Assembly: GCF_033473495.1 (NCBI RefSeq)
Contig: NC_088935.1
Span: forward strand, 1,550,001-1,614,000
From: Cercospora beticola
Taxonomy: Eukaryota > Ascomycota > Dothideomycetes > Mycosphaerellales > Mycosphaerellaceae
Length of the DNA: 64,000 nt
Direction: 5' to 3'
Shown here: piece by piece, positions 21,019 through 30,387 of the stretch
Position numbering within the stretch: position 1 is the stretch's first letter
Layout of the letters: every line of letters starts with the position of its first letter
The notes under the pieces: generated by a model
What the model saw: only the letters and a program-made list of their open reading frames with translations
Told to the model about the DNA's origin: nothing
Databases searched by the model: none
Program-made: the position numbers and the translations under genes

Positions 21019-21588
21019 GATGGACTGCGTATAGCAATATCGTGTTGTATGGTATGCTTTTGTGGGTCCTCGAAGGATTTCTGAAGAACACTATATGCTG
21101 TTGGTATGCGGCCAGAGCTCCGTTTATAATGAGCTCGGTGAGCTACCCTGGTTCGTCAGTGACGTGGGTGGTGGTCGCCATTGAGTTTGGAGTCTGGGCA
21201 AGTCCTCCATTGGTGCGAACACAAGGTTTGCCTTTCAAATAACAAACATTGCCGCAATGAACCACCTCAAGAACAAATTATCGGCGGCGTCATACAGAGA
21301 ACACAAACAATAGGAGGCACTCAAGAGAGACGACTTCCTGCCAATTATTCTTAGACCGAGGCCAGCATACTGCATTAGATGGCAATTTCGCTCAAACACT
21401 TACTGTTTTCTATGCGATCCGAGAACGTCTGGGCATAATCCACGTGAAAGTCAGCAAGTACACCATTTCTGAAGCACAAGATACAGATGTTCTTGGAGTA
21501 GTTCAAGATCCACTGAAGAATGCTGTACTGTATTACTCTAATACATCACCTCAGGACCGCGGTCCTCTATGGAAGATGGACAAGCTGC
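21019..21588. other. Intergenic region upstream of the OsmC/Ohr gene
   Basis: It holds the OsmC/Ohr promoter and the 3' flank of the FAD oxidoreductase gene. Apart from the TATA-like element at 21123-21128 I see nothing distinctive. Confidence 0.4.
21123..21128 (-). promoter_or_regulatory. TATA box candidate of the OsmC/Ohr gene
   Basis: TATAAA on the minus strand, about 105 bp before the ATG at 21018. Position and orientation are right for a core promoter. Confidence 0.45.
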
Positions 21589-23061
21589 TCAAAGCATGCT
21601 GATCTGGTGAGATGCGACTGAACTGTTATACACCTGCTTCCTCACTCTGGCGGCATCCTCGGGTGCCATCGTATCAAGCAGCGCTTCAAGCTTGCTGCAC
21701 ATCCCTTCGCGCACTTCTTTCATCCTCTCCACTGTCGCCTTCCTCTCTTCCGGAATCTTGGGCAACGGCGGAGCCATATGTCTGAACCAGTCTAAGCGGG
21801 AGTTTGCCAGCCACTTGAGCGTCTCGGGATACTCGCTCAACCGCATGGTATTCTGATAGTTCAAGAGCGATATTGCGATCCAGTCAACGCCATGATTAGG
21901 ATGAGGAATTGGACGGGAGAGGTAATTCTTCGTTTTGGTGTCGGAGTATGTTGCTTCAAGATGTGCGATGAAAGCAGCACTAAATACTTGCTGGCAATAC
22001 CGGACTGACTGGAGAGTTATCAAATTCGTCTGGAATACTGGCACAGCGTCTCTTTGAGCGAGGCCATCGGCAGTACAATCAATCCAAAGTGTGTCTCTGT
22101 CTGGGGCATAGGAGCCACGCTCTAGTGTCACTTTATCCTGGTCAATTTGGAGCACTCGGCCTTGTCGAATGATATGTTTGATCTGCTTGAGGGCCGCGAA
22201 TTCCTTCCGCGAGACGGTAGCACAACGGAACATGGTTGGCCAAACATCCTCTGATAAGCGCATCAGCTGGCCAGCTTCCGAAAGTCGCTGTAGGAGGTCG
22301 TCAACAGTCGTTGCAGCGTGGATGGCTTTGGCTTGGTTGGGAACGAGCGAGTAACGCCACTCTGCGAAAATGTCCCCCGCCTGATGGTAGCGGCGGTCCA
22401 CGAGCCATTGATCACGAGGCATGATCCACGAAATGGCAGAGGGCTGAACACCGATCCCAAGTAGCCAAAGGCATGCATCGATGCCCGTCTTGCCTGCGCC
22501 AACAACCGTATAGTTGGAGTAAGGTCTGGACTCCACTGGCATGGTATTGGGTGTCACAAGTTTGACTCCTTCACCGATTCCGTACTGTGGCGGACCCATC
22601 GACGGAACCTTAACCTTCATGTATGTTGCATCAACAATGCAAGTCGACTCGGTCGCTCGATATGTCTTGCCAGTGACCAGAGATCTGAACCTGCCATTGC
22701 CAGCATATTCGCACTTCGGATAGTATGCCACCCTGCCCGAGGGCAAGAAGGTCTGGTGCATGACCTGATCGAAATATGCGCAAAGTTCGTGTGCAGACGC
22801 GAGTTCGAATAGTCCTTCATTCCAACCTTCTCTGTCAATCGTGTCCATGCCGAGGGCCCTCGAATTCACACCATAGAAGTTTGAGGGCTGATGCAGTCGA
22901 ACAAAGGGATAAGCTGTAGTCCAGTGTCCACCAGGCTGAGGGTATCGATCCACGATGGTAATAGTAGCTTTGGAGTCCGTGAGCATGGTGTCTACAAAAG
23001 CCATTCCCATAGCTCCTGCCCCGATCACCAGGTAATCAGAAGAGACGATTTCTTCGGTCAT
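21589..23061 (-). CDS. FAD-dependent oxidoreductase / flavin monooxygenase-like protein
   Basis: Single exon, 490 residues, beginning at ATG 23061. Two Rossmann dinucleotide sites are visible: GAGAMG at residues 14-19 just after the start (FAD), with IVDRYPQPGGHW as the second strand, and GAGKTG at 188-193 in a NAD(P)-binding position. RLHQPSNFYGVNS after the first site is reminiscent of FMO-like proteins. No signal peptide or membrane segment. The substrate cannot be read from the sequence. It lies head-to-tail with the transcription-factor-like gene upstream (598 bp gap), which could reflect local co-regulation, but there are no other biosynthetic genes nearby. Confidence 0.8.
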   Translation of the reverse strand: MTEEIVSSDYLVIGAGAMGMAFVDTMLTDSKATITIVDRYPQPGGHWTTAYPFVRLHQPSNFYGVNSRALGMDTIDREGWNEGLFELASAHELCAYFDQVMHQTFLPSGRVAYYPKCEYAGNGRFRSLVTGKTYRATESTCIVDATYMKVKVPSMGPPQYGIGEGVKLVTPNTMPVESRPYSNYTVVGAGKTGIDACLWLLGIGVQPSAISWIMPRDQWLVDRRYHQAGDIFAEWRYSLVPNQAKAIHAATTVDDLLQRLSEAGQLMRLSEDVWPTMFRCATVSRKEFAALKQIKHIIRQGRVLQIDQDKVTLERGSYAPDRDTLWIDCTADGLAQRDAVPVFQTNLITLQSVRYCQQVFSAAFIAHLEATYSDTKTKNYLSRPIPHPNHGVDWIAISLLNYQNTMRLSEYPETLKWLANSRLDWFRHMAPPLPKIPEERKATVERMKEVREGMCSKLEALLDTMAPEDAARVRKQVYNSSVASHQISML

Positions 23062-23659
23062 GTTGGGCGAGGTTTTTGCTACCAGAGCGCGTTCTGCAAC
23101 GGAAAGGAAATAGCACTTGGACTTTCAGGAAATGCACCGGTTGAGCTTTTGTGCCATGTCGAGCCGCATCCAACCTGGTTTGGGCCTACTAGACTCAAGG
23201 CTCACCTGGGTACAAATCAGCGGTCTGTGAACCCTGTCCTGGTATGATACACCTTGTTGCTGAACACAATTTGCTTGCTTGACGTTCACCTAATCTTGCT
23301 CACTTGTTGTTCACCTAATCTTGCTTGTGCCGAGGGGTATGCGCTGTCCAGCCACAACCACTTCCAAGCCGATTTGATGTTCCCATGGCTCCCAAGGCGG
23401 ATGCTCCAACAGTGAGGTGACCGACGAACATGTTCAATGTCAGTATTGTCGACTTTGGAGTGCTGAGATCTTGCGCAAAGAAAAGCTGTATTTGAAGAGT
23501 CTCGCGTTTGGATATGGACTCTTAATCCGAGCCTGACCTGGGACTCTTCACGTGTAGATGGAGTTCGAGTGTTCCATCCAGCATCTGCGCCACGAGATGA
23601 GGCTTTTCATAACAGGAATGTAATACCTAACAGGGTTATGGCACCGTCGGCCAATGCGC
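23062..23659. other. Intergenic region with a short tandem repeat
   Basis: Promoter region of the FAD oxidoreductase gene. It contains two copies of a 17-bp unit at 23284-23300 and 23309-23325. No open frame of interest. Confidence 0.5.
23284..23325. repeat. 17-bp direct repeat, two copies with a 25-bp period
   Basis: GTTCACCTAATCTTGCT occurs at 23284-23300 and again, identical, at 23309-23325. It lies about 220-260 bp upstream of the FAD oxidoreductase ATG. It may be a duplicated regulatory site or a replication-slippage product. Confidence 0.8.
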
Positions 23660-25879
23660 TTACTCAGCAGCTTTCATGAAATCCATCGCAAAGTCTGCAA
23701 ACGTCTGCTGCACTCTCGGCGGCTCCGCTGGGCCATACACCCTCCGATCGAGCTCCATGGCAGCATTCGATTGCACTGCACGGCATTCGACAAGACCAGG
23801 CTTTCCGACGGCTCTTCCCAAGACCTGCTGAATACCGACAAGTCTTTTCAACGTGTCCAAGACCACTCCACCGTGTTCAAAACTCAGCACAATGCTACAT
23901 CGTATGGTGACCGCAGCCAGCCATTTACGACTCTCATCTTCCTCGCCACCGGGCTCTCTCTGAGAATTGACACCCACCGAATCAGGATTCGCACAAGCGC
24001 CAGCAATCAGTGTGATGAAGAATAGAACTCCTGCCATGTGGCCCCAGCAGTCACTTAGGTTTGATGTGACAAGAGCTTTCTGGACCAAAGTGTGCCAGCT
24101 TAGGCTTCCAATGTCGTCGTTGTGTAAGTGGTCGGAGTTGAGATTACAGCTTCCCGTGTTACCATTGTAGACACGGCTTAGTTGAGCTGATGCAGCAGAA
24201 AAAGGGAGTCTAGTCGCCAGAGCATGGGAGTAGACGAGAGCAGTGAGCCGCAGCGACTCATATTGTGATCGCGTGTGCGCCGAACTGAAGGACTTGGCGA
24301 TCTTGCAGGACGAAGGGAGAGCGAAAATCCTTTCTCGCAGAGAACAGACGCTGTCGAGTTCTGCGTTGAATCCCGAGTCGGGCACCAGCCTTGTAGTTTC
24401 TCGGACGAAAGCATGCGTCAGGCGGCGGAGGAGCTGCAGGAGCTCGAATGTCGGGCTTGATTCTTGTATCGCCCGCTTCACGCTTTCATAGCCCGTCGGC
24501 CGAGTGTACAAAGGGGACTCTGGTATTTGCCCGGATGCGTGAGGTACTGAAGTCCGCGGCTGGCTCGCATGTTTCACATACTCAAGCCGTGGTTGGGTTT
24601 CACGAAGTGCACCAATCACGTACATCGTAATGGTGATAATGCTCGCCAGCTGTCCATCGAGGCCCAATTTGCTTAGACCTCCTCTCTGACCGACAAGATC
24701 GTGCAAACCATTCTGATGTATCTGCATGATCTGATCGTCACAGCCCATCATCTCGCTGTTTAAAACCTGTAGAATGGCAATGATTGTGCCATCTGTGCTC
24801 TGCGTCTCGGGATCTGCTAGGGCCTGGTTGATAAGAGCCAGGACTTCCGACCTGACCTTCAGCCTTGCTGTAGAGCCATATGGAAGACGCTCGTGCGGCG
24901 CTTGTTGGCCTCTCATCATGATATCGTCATGTGAAGCCGAAATGCAGATTGTGCTCAAAAATGCGTGTCGCGATTTGAGCAACGTTGGCACCCAGTGCAG
25001 ACTGATCCCGCGAGTCCCAAATTTGCGACTGCAACTCCATTTGAGCTGTTCAACATTCAGCGAAGGATCGTTCAGCGTCGGCCAGCATGCAAATGGTTGT
25101 ATGTTGCTGCCAATATACGAATTGGGACCAGGGATCTTCTCCATCGATGCTCGCAGGTACCGTGAATTATTGAAGCCACCTGCGATCCCTCGGATGAGGG
25201 GTGCTATATCGTCGGCGAACCTGACCGGCTTTGGCATCAAGTCTTGCTGAGTTGATGGCATTCGGGCTGCCCGGGACACAGCGACATTGCTCTCTATTGA
25301 TTGCAGTGCTTGATCACTGGAGCACGAATTGCGTACTGAGCGTGTGCGATCTGCAGATGAAGTATTGTGGGGGCAAGGGTTAGCCTTGCTTGGTGCAGCG
25401 CTATCAGTTGTCACTGCTGTAGCCACACTCGACCGCTTCCGCTTTCTAGAATTTCCAGATTTGGTGATACGGATGTCTTTGCTCGTCGGCTTCTGCCGTT
25501 CCTTGTCGAGGTAATCATGCATAACATGCTGGCGATTGGCCTTGAGTTGAGTCTTGTCCTTGAGCTTTTTCGGATCGTCGACCACGAAGAATCGTAAGGC
25601 TGTTGATTTTGCAGTGGGCTCACTTGCTGTCTGCAGGGCTGTGACAATCGACTTTCGCGGCCTCACAGGGACACAAGCTTCGGGCGATGCGCTTGATGCG
25701 ACGTAAGAGCTGCCAGGTGTAAGGTACTCGCGTCCATTACTCGCATCGGAATCTGTAAACAGCATCGAGCTGTTGCTGAAGGGTGAATCTACCCGTAGGA
25801 GTGTCGATTCCCATGTCTCTGGCACGCCATACGAAGCGGTGGGCATTGCAGCGGGAGCACTCGAAAGTAACGGAGCCAT
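23660..25879 (-). CDS. Fungal-specific transcription-factor-like protein lacking a Zn2Cys6 motif
   Basis: Single exon, 739 residues, start at ATG 25879 (an in-frame TTG just upstream is not used). The N-terminal ~110 residues are Ser/Thr/Pro-rich. Then comes FVVDDPKKLKDK followed by QLKANRQHVMHDYLDKERQK, a basic segment shared by many Pezizomycotina proteins of this class, and a likely nuclear signal SRKRKRSS. The C-terminal two thirds resemble the fungal transcription factor 2 region (for example IMQIHQNGLHDLVGQRGGLS and the preceding ISASHDD helix). No Cys6 cluster is present, so direct DNA binding of the usual type is not supported. Targets are unknown. Confidence 0.72.
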   Translation of the reverse strand: MAPLLSSAPAAMPTASYGVPETWESTLLRVDSPFSNSSMLFTDSDASNGREYLTPGSSYVASSASPEACVPVRPRKSIVTALQTASEPTAKSTALRFFVVDDPKKLKDKTQLKANRQHVMHDYLDKERQKPTSKDIRITKSGNSRKRKRSSVATAVTTDSAAPSKANPCPHNTSSADRTRSVRNSCSSDQALQSIESNVAVSRAARMPSTQQDLMPKPVRFADDIAPLIRGIAGGFNNSRYLRASMEKIPGPNSYIGSNIQPFACWPTLNDPSLNVEQLKWSCSRKFGTRGISLHWVPTLLKSRHAFLSTICISASHDDIMMRGQQAPHERLPYGSTARLKVRSEVLALINQALADPETQSTDGTIIAILQVLNSEMMGCDDQIMQIHQNGLHDLVGQRGGLSKLGLDGQLASIITITMYVIGALRETQPRLEYVKHASQPRTSVPHASGQIPESPLYTRPTGYESVKRAIQESSPTFELLQLLRRLTHAFVRETTRLVPDSGFNAELDSVCSLRERIFALPSSCKIAKSFSSAHTRSQYESLRLTALVYSHALATRLPFSAASAQLSRVYNGNTGSCNLNSDHLHNDDIGSLSWHTLVQKALVTSNLSDCWGHMAGVLFFITLIAGACANPDSVGVNSQREPGGEEDESRKWLAAVTIRCSIVLSFEHGGVVLDTLKRLVGIQQVLGRAVGKPGLVECRAVQSNAAMELDRRVYGPAEPPRVQQTFADFAMDFMKAAE

Positions 25880-26824
25880 CAAGGAGTCGTCCTCAGGCGC
25901 AACACGCCTTTAATTCTTACTAGATCTTGATATCTTCTTGTTCACAATACACTCCCGTATAGGGTTTCCACTGGCCGACAAAGATTCGCTTGGTGTCCAG
26001 AATAGCCGTGTCGACACAACTAGTGCCTTCGCACGTGGCTACTCGCTGCTGCCGTTGTCACGCTATCTCTGATATTGCTGCTCGATCTTGTGATAAGACG
26101 GCGAGTTGAACGCAATTCTTAAGGTCGGCCAGAAATGGCGCCGAGGCTGACAGGCGAGTGTGGGCTGGAAGCTGCAGCGATAGTGTGATAGTGGCTTGAA
26201 GTTCACTCCACGCTGAAGGTTCCTACGCTGACTGCCGGACTTGCTGGGCGAATACTGAAGGAGGAAGGTGGGAAGGTGGTGTGTCTTGCGAAGAAGCATC
26301 ATGTAGGATTGTCTTCATTTTGTACATTCTGAAGGCGCTGCTTGCTGCATGCCCGGCAAGCATCCTCTCCGTGCTACAGCATGGGTGCGACTGAAGCTGT
26401 GGTGACCAGCTTGACCGGTCCGCGCAGTATGCAATGGCCAGGCCGCACAGAGTAGGCGAAGCCTTGGTGTCACACCGATAGCCGTCTGCGCGGACTCGAT
26501 GGGCGTCAGTGAGTGAGATGGACAAACTGGCGGTGCGTGCCTGCATGAACCTGAGGCTGAGCCTGGTGGGGCCATCTCTTTTCGCGTCCGATTGCCGCCC
26601 CCAAACGGTCCACGGTGAAGGGACGTGGATACAGTGAGCGAGCAGTACATTTGACCGACAAAGGCTCCAGATTGCTGGCGCAGCAGTAGTGGTTCCATCG
26701 ATGCGCTGACGTGCGTATAGCCCTATAGCGTCCAATCTGGCAGTCTTCAGAGCATCATGAGCATGGAGTAGTTAGGGCTGAAGGTAGGAAGCTCTGGCCG
26801 AGGCAATCACGTGTCAACGCGATA
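25880..26824. other. Divergent intergenic region between the transcription-factor-like gene and SRS2
   Basis: About 0.95 kb for two divergent promoters. Minus-strand open frames of up to 170 codons (26223-26735) have no recognisable motif and I treat them as chance. Confidence 0.4.
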
Positions 26825-29800
26825 ATGTCGCGACGTCCGCGCTTCGAGCATCATCAACAACATCTCTCCCACCACACGACAAGCCATGTCATGGACAACA
26901 TTCTGCAGGGCCTGAATCCTGCACAGAAGGATGCCGTGGCCTCTGACAGCTCCGTGCTACAGGTGCTGGCACCGCCGGGCTCGGGCAAGACGAAGACTCT
27001 CACAGCACGCGTCGCGTACCTGATCGCGCATCGCGGATTGCAGCCATGGAACATCATCGTCTGCACATTCACCGTGAAAGCGGCGAGTGAGATGAAAGAA
27101 CGAATCACGAGCTTTGTCGGACCAGAGTTGGCGAAACAGCTCAAACTGGGCACTTTCCATTCGGTGGCGTTGCGATACCTCAATGCCTACGGACAACACA
27201 TTGGTCTGCCGAAAGACTTTGGAATCGCGGATACCTCGGACACAAAGGCCATCTTGAAGCGGCTCATCAAGCAGCTTGGACTCTCAATTGAGCCCGGTCC
27301 AGCTCTCGGTCGAATCTCGTCTCGAAAAGTCAAAGGCGAGCCGACGAAGAACGCGCCGAAAAGTGTTGATCAGCAAGAATTCACGCGACTGTTTGACGAA
27401 TATGAGGCGACGCTGGCAGCCTCAAATCTTCTCGACTACGACGACATTCTGCTACGATGTTCATTCTTGCTCAAAAGCCACCCGCAATGTGTGGCGAATG
27501 TGCAAGCTGTCTTGATCGATGAGTTCCAAGACACGAACAACATCCAATATGATCTGATGACACTCTTCGCGCAGAGACATAATGTCATCACGATCGTCGG
27601 CGATCCTGATCAGAGCATCTATGGCTTTCGAGCTGCCGAGATCAAGAACTTGTCAAGGATGAAAAAGCAATGGCCCGATACCCTTACAATCAATCTCGAA
27701 GAGAATTATCGATCATCCGGCGCCATCTTGCATGCTGCACAGAATGTCATAGAACAGGATGAAAGCCGCCCACCGAAGAAGTTGCAGGCAACACATACCT
27801 TCGGCTTGCGTCCAGTGCTGCGGAAACTGCCATCAGCCACTGCGGAGGCGGACTGGTTGGTGTCAGAAATCAAGCGGACTCGTTGTATTTCTGGGAACAT
27901 GATGGATCTCAGCGACTATGCCATCTTATTACGATCAGCAGCGCTCTCGCGGGCCATAGAGACGGCTCTGGGCAATGCGGGACTTGCTTATCGCATGGTG
28001 GGCGGTTTACGATTTTATGATCGCGTCGAAGTGAAACTCGTAGTTGACTACCTGCGAGTAATTCATCAGCCTGACAATAGCGAAGCGGTGGAACGAATCT
28101 TGAATGTGCCTTCGCGACATATCGGAGAGACTACCATCAAGAAGTGGCGAGCAGAGGCGCAAAGCAAAGCCACGTCTCTGTGGTCATTGATACTGGGCAT
28201 TGCTCAAGGGCGGCATAAGTCGGAGACTAAGATCATGGAGAAGACATTGAAAGGACTTTCAAGTTTCGTGGATGTCATCCTCAGTGGTCGCAAAAAGGTG
28301 GAGTCGTGGACACTCGAGAAAGACGCAGCGCCATCAGTGGTGGACCTGATCAATCTGATCTCGCAGAAGATCAAGCTGCAGTCATATCTGAGGGACAAGT
28401 TCCAGGCGGAGGAGACCTTCGAGGCACGCTGGACCAATGTCGAAGAGCTCATGGCACAAGCAGCGGAGATCACCAAGCCTGAAAGCCTGGCACAGGTTGT
28501 CGAGCTGGACGGCCTGCCAGTACTTGATGATATCGAACAACGACTGGACACAGACCAAGACCTGCTGTCAAGCTTTCTTGACAACATCGCTTTGACAGCA
28601 TCTGCGGAGAAGAAGGCAGATGACGAGAATGAAAAGGTGCAACAGATCACAATCTCGACCATACACGCCGCAAAAGGCTTAGAGTGGCCTGTGGTGTTCA
28701 TTCCTGCATGCTACAATGGCTCCATACCACACTCACGTGCTGACGACAATGATGAGGAGCGTCGTTTGCTCTATGTCGGTATGACGAGAGCGCAGGCTCT
28801 GCTATATCTGAGCTGCCCCGTTAAGAACACCCAGCGTGAGACGACCGACATGTCCTCTTTCCTCACCCATTCAGGGGTGGGCAGTTTCTTCGAAGAGCAT
28901 GGCCCAAGTCTGCCTACGGCAGCACTGACGAGTTTATCGATCACGCTGAGGAAAGAATGTCCCGACGAGGCGAAGCTGGCTGAGGTGAGAAAGACACTGG
29001 AGCGTGATGAAGACAACTACTGGCCTCTGAATGGCGAGGAGCCTGCCGAGGAGCTCTCAAAATGGAACCGTGCGAAGCCTGGCCAGTCCTTCTCTCATGC
29101 CGGGTTCGTAACGGCGCAAACGCACACAATGACATCCGTGCAGCAAGGATTCTCCACTGCAACAGCAACAATGCCCGTTCAGCAAGGTTTTGTCAGCGTG
29201 GCTGCGCGCTATGACGAACTCATGGAACAAGCACAATTGCGGAAAGTCGAAAAGCGAATCGAACAGAAGCAACACCAAGATAAATTCGAGAGTTCAACGT
29301 CAGCATCAGCATCCGCGGCTGTACCCAAAGGCCGAAAACGGCAGATCGCTGGCCAAGGCAGTATCGCGAGCTTCTTTTCGAATAGCAACAACACTGGCAC
29401 TGGACCGGCTGCTTTGAAGAAACAAAAGTCCAACGCCTCTGTCGAGGAAAGCGATGCTGTACTTGATATCTCTCATAAGTCGACGGCTTCAGCGACCACG
29501 AGCGCGAGACCTCAACCACTGCGTGAGATCTCGAACATATCGGATACTCGCAGCACATCTGCCGCGGCAGCAGGCTTCATGACCGCCAAGCAAGGCGGTC
29601 TACCAACGCACAAACCACGCTCGACACCAATGTTCACCAAACCTGCTTCTTCGATGCAGACAGGTCGAGGACGACAACGGCAGAACCACGAGAACAACGA
29701 CTGTACCCATGATGAAGACGATGATGCGGTGCAGAAAGAAGAGACATACGTCTTCTTGTCGAGTTCACCTGCAAAGCCTGAACCGGATCATGATACCAAG

Positions 29801-29998
29801 GTTTATTCAACGACAGCGTCGAAAGCAGAACATGGGAGCAAGGCAGGCGGGTACTCCGAGTCTTTCCAGCCTGCGAGTACACTCCATGCAACGTCCATGA
29901 GCAATTTGGCCGCTAAGAGCGCACTATCGCAGCAGCAGAGAAAGACTCTGGGCGTCCGGAGAAGCATGAATGGCTGGGCTGCGAGGATGAATAGATAG
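26825..29998 (+). CDS. SRS2: Srs2-type UvrD-family DNA helicase (anti-recombinase)
   Basis: Single exon, 1057 residues. SF1A helicase that strips Rad51 from ssDNA and controls recombination at stalled forks in the nucleus. Helicase motifs in order: Q-motif NPAQKDAV, Walker A PPGSGKT (52-56), motif Ia CTFTVKAASEMKERI, Walker B DEFQD (232-236), motif III GDPDQSIYGFRAAE, motif IV ENYRSSGAIL, motif V ISTIHAAKGLEWPVVF, motif VI ERRLLYVGMTRAQ. The C-terminal ~350 residues are disordered and hold a perfect PIP-box, QGSIASFF at 844-851, predicted to bind PCNA. Near the end, TYVFLSSSP may be a SUMO- or partner-binding motif, but weakly. A second in-frame ATG at 26891 (MDNILQGLNPAQ) could be the real start. 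Neighbour of Mus7/Mms22, transcribed convergently. Confidence 0.95.
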   Translation: MSRRPRFEHHQQHLSHHTTSHVMDNILQGLNPAQKDAVASDSSVLQVLAPPGSGKTKTLTARVAYLIAHRGLQPWNIIVCTFTVKAASEMKERITSFVGPELAKQLKLGTFHSVALRYLNAYGQHIGLPKDFGIADTSDTKAILKRLIKQLGLSIEPGPALGRISSRKVKGEPTKNAPKSVDQQEFTRLFDEYEATLAASNLLDYDDILLRCSFLLKSHPQCVANVQAVLIDEFQDTNNIQYDLMTLFAQRHNVITIVGDPDQSIYGFRAAEIKNLSRMKKQWPDTLTINLEENYRSSGAILHAAQNVIEQDESRPPKKLQATHTFGLRPVLRKLPSATAEADWLVSEIKRTRCISGNMMDLSDYAILLRSAALSRAIETALGNAGLAYRMVGGLRFYDRVEVKLVVDYLRVIHQPDNSEAVERILNVPSRHIGETTIKKWRAEAQSKATSLWSLILGIAQGRHKSETKIMEKTLKGLSSFVDVILSGRKKVESWTLEKDAAPSVVDLINLISQKIKLQSYLRDKFQAEETFEARWTNVEELMAQAAEITKPESLAQVVELDGLPVLDDIEQRLDTDQDLLSSFLDNIALTASAEKKADDENEKVQQITISTIHAAKGLEWPVVFIPACYNGSIPHSRADDNDEERRLLYVGMTRAQALLYLSCPVKNTQRETTDMSSFLTHSGVGSFFEEHGPSLPTAALTSLSITLRKECPDEAKLAEVRKTLERDEDNYWPLNGEEPAEELSKWNRAKPGQSFSHAGFVTAQTHTMTSVQQGFSTATATMPVQQGFVSVAARYDELMEQAQLRKVEKRIEQKQHQDKFESSTSASASAAVPKGRKRQIAGQGSIASFFSNSNNTGTGPAALKKQKSNASVEESDAVLDISHKSTASATTSARPQPLREISNISDTRSTSAAAAGFMTAKQGGLPTHKPRSTPMFTKPASSMQTGRGRQRQNHENNDCTHDEDDDAVQKEETYVFLSSSPAKPEPDHDTKVYSTTASKAEHGSKAGGYSESFQPASTLHATSMSNLAAKSALSQQQRKTLGVRRSMNGWAARMNR

Positions 29999-30387
29999 AT
30001 GGCACATGTCGCCGGTCAAGAATGGGGACGGCAGAACGAGGCGATGGCTCAACAGTACATTTGCTCTTGCATGTCTATAGAGACCATATGGTAGTATTAT
30101 CGAAATTACGAAAGATGCATTGCCGTCCTAGGAGGTACCCAACGCGTGATCTGTGCGCTATAATGCTGACGCTGCAATACCTGCCCGTTGCCTGTGATTT
30201 TGTCAGAGCGCTCAACTGGATGACGGTGAGGGTATCAGAATCAGCAAATGCGCCTGAATGTCGCTCTTTCACGTTCATATCACGAGACTCGTCTGCTGAG
30301 GGCAAGTGTAACATACTCATTCTCAATGATTTCATTTCACACTCCCACATCGCTCGGAACGCTATACACTGTACACAAAGTTGACGT
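29999..30387. other. Intergenic region between converging SRS2 and MUS7/MMS22
   Basis: Presumably the two 3' ends. Nothing else seen. Confidence 0.4.

Noticed and set aside
21589..25879. Secondary-metabolite gene cluster around the FAD oxidoreductase and transcription-factor-like gene
   Set aside because: No polyketide synthase, peptide synthetase, terpene synthase, transporter or P450 nearby; neighbours are housekeeping genes.
29743..29770. SUMO-interacting motif at the end of Srs2 (TYVFLSSSP)
   Set aside because: It lacks the usual run of three aliphatic residues with flanking acid; kept only as a weak remark.
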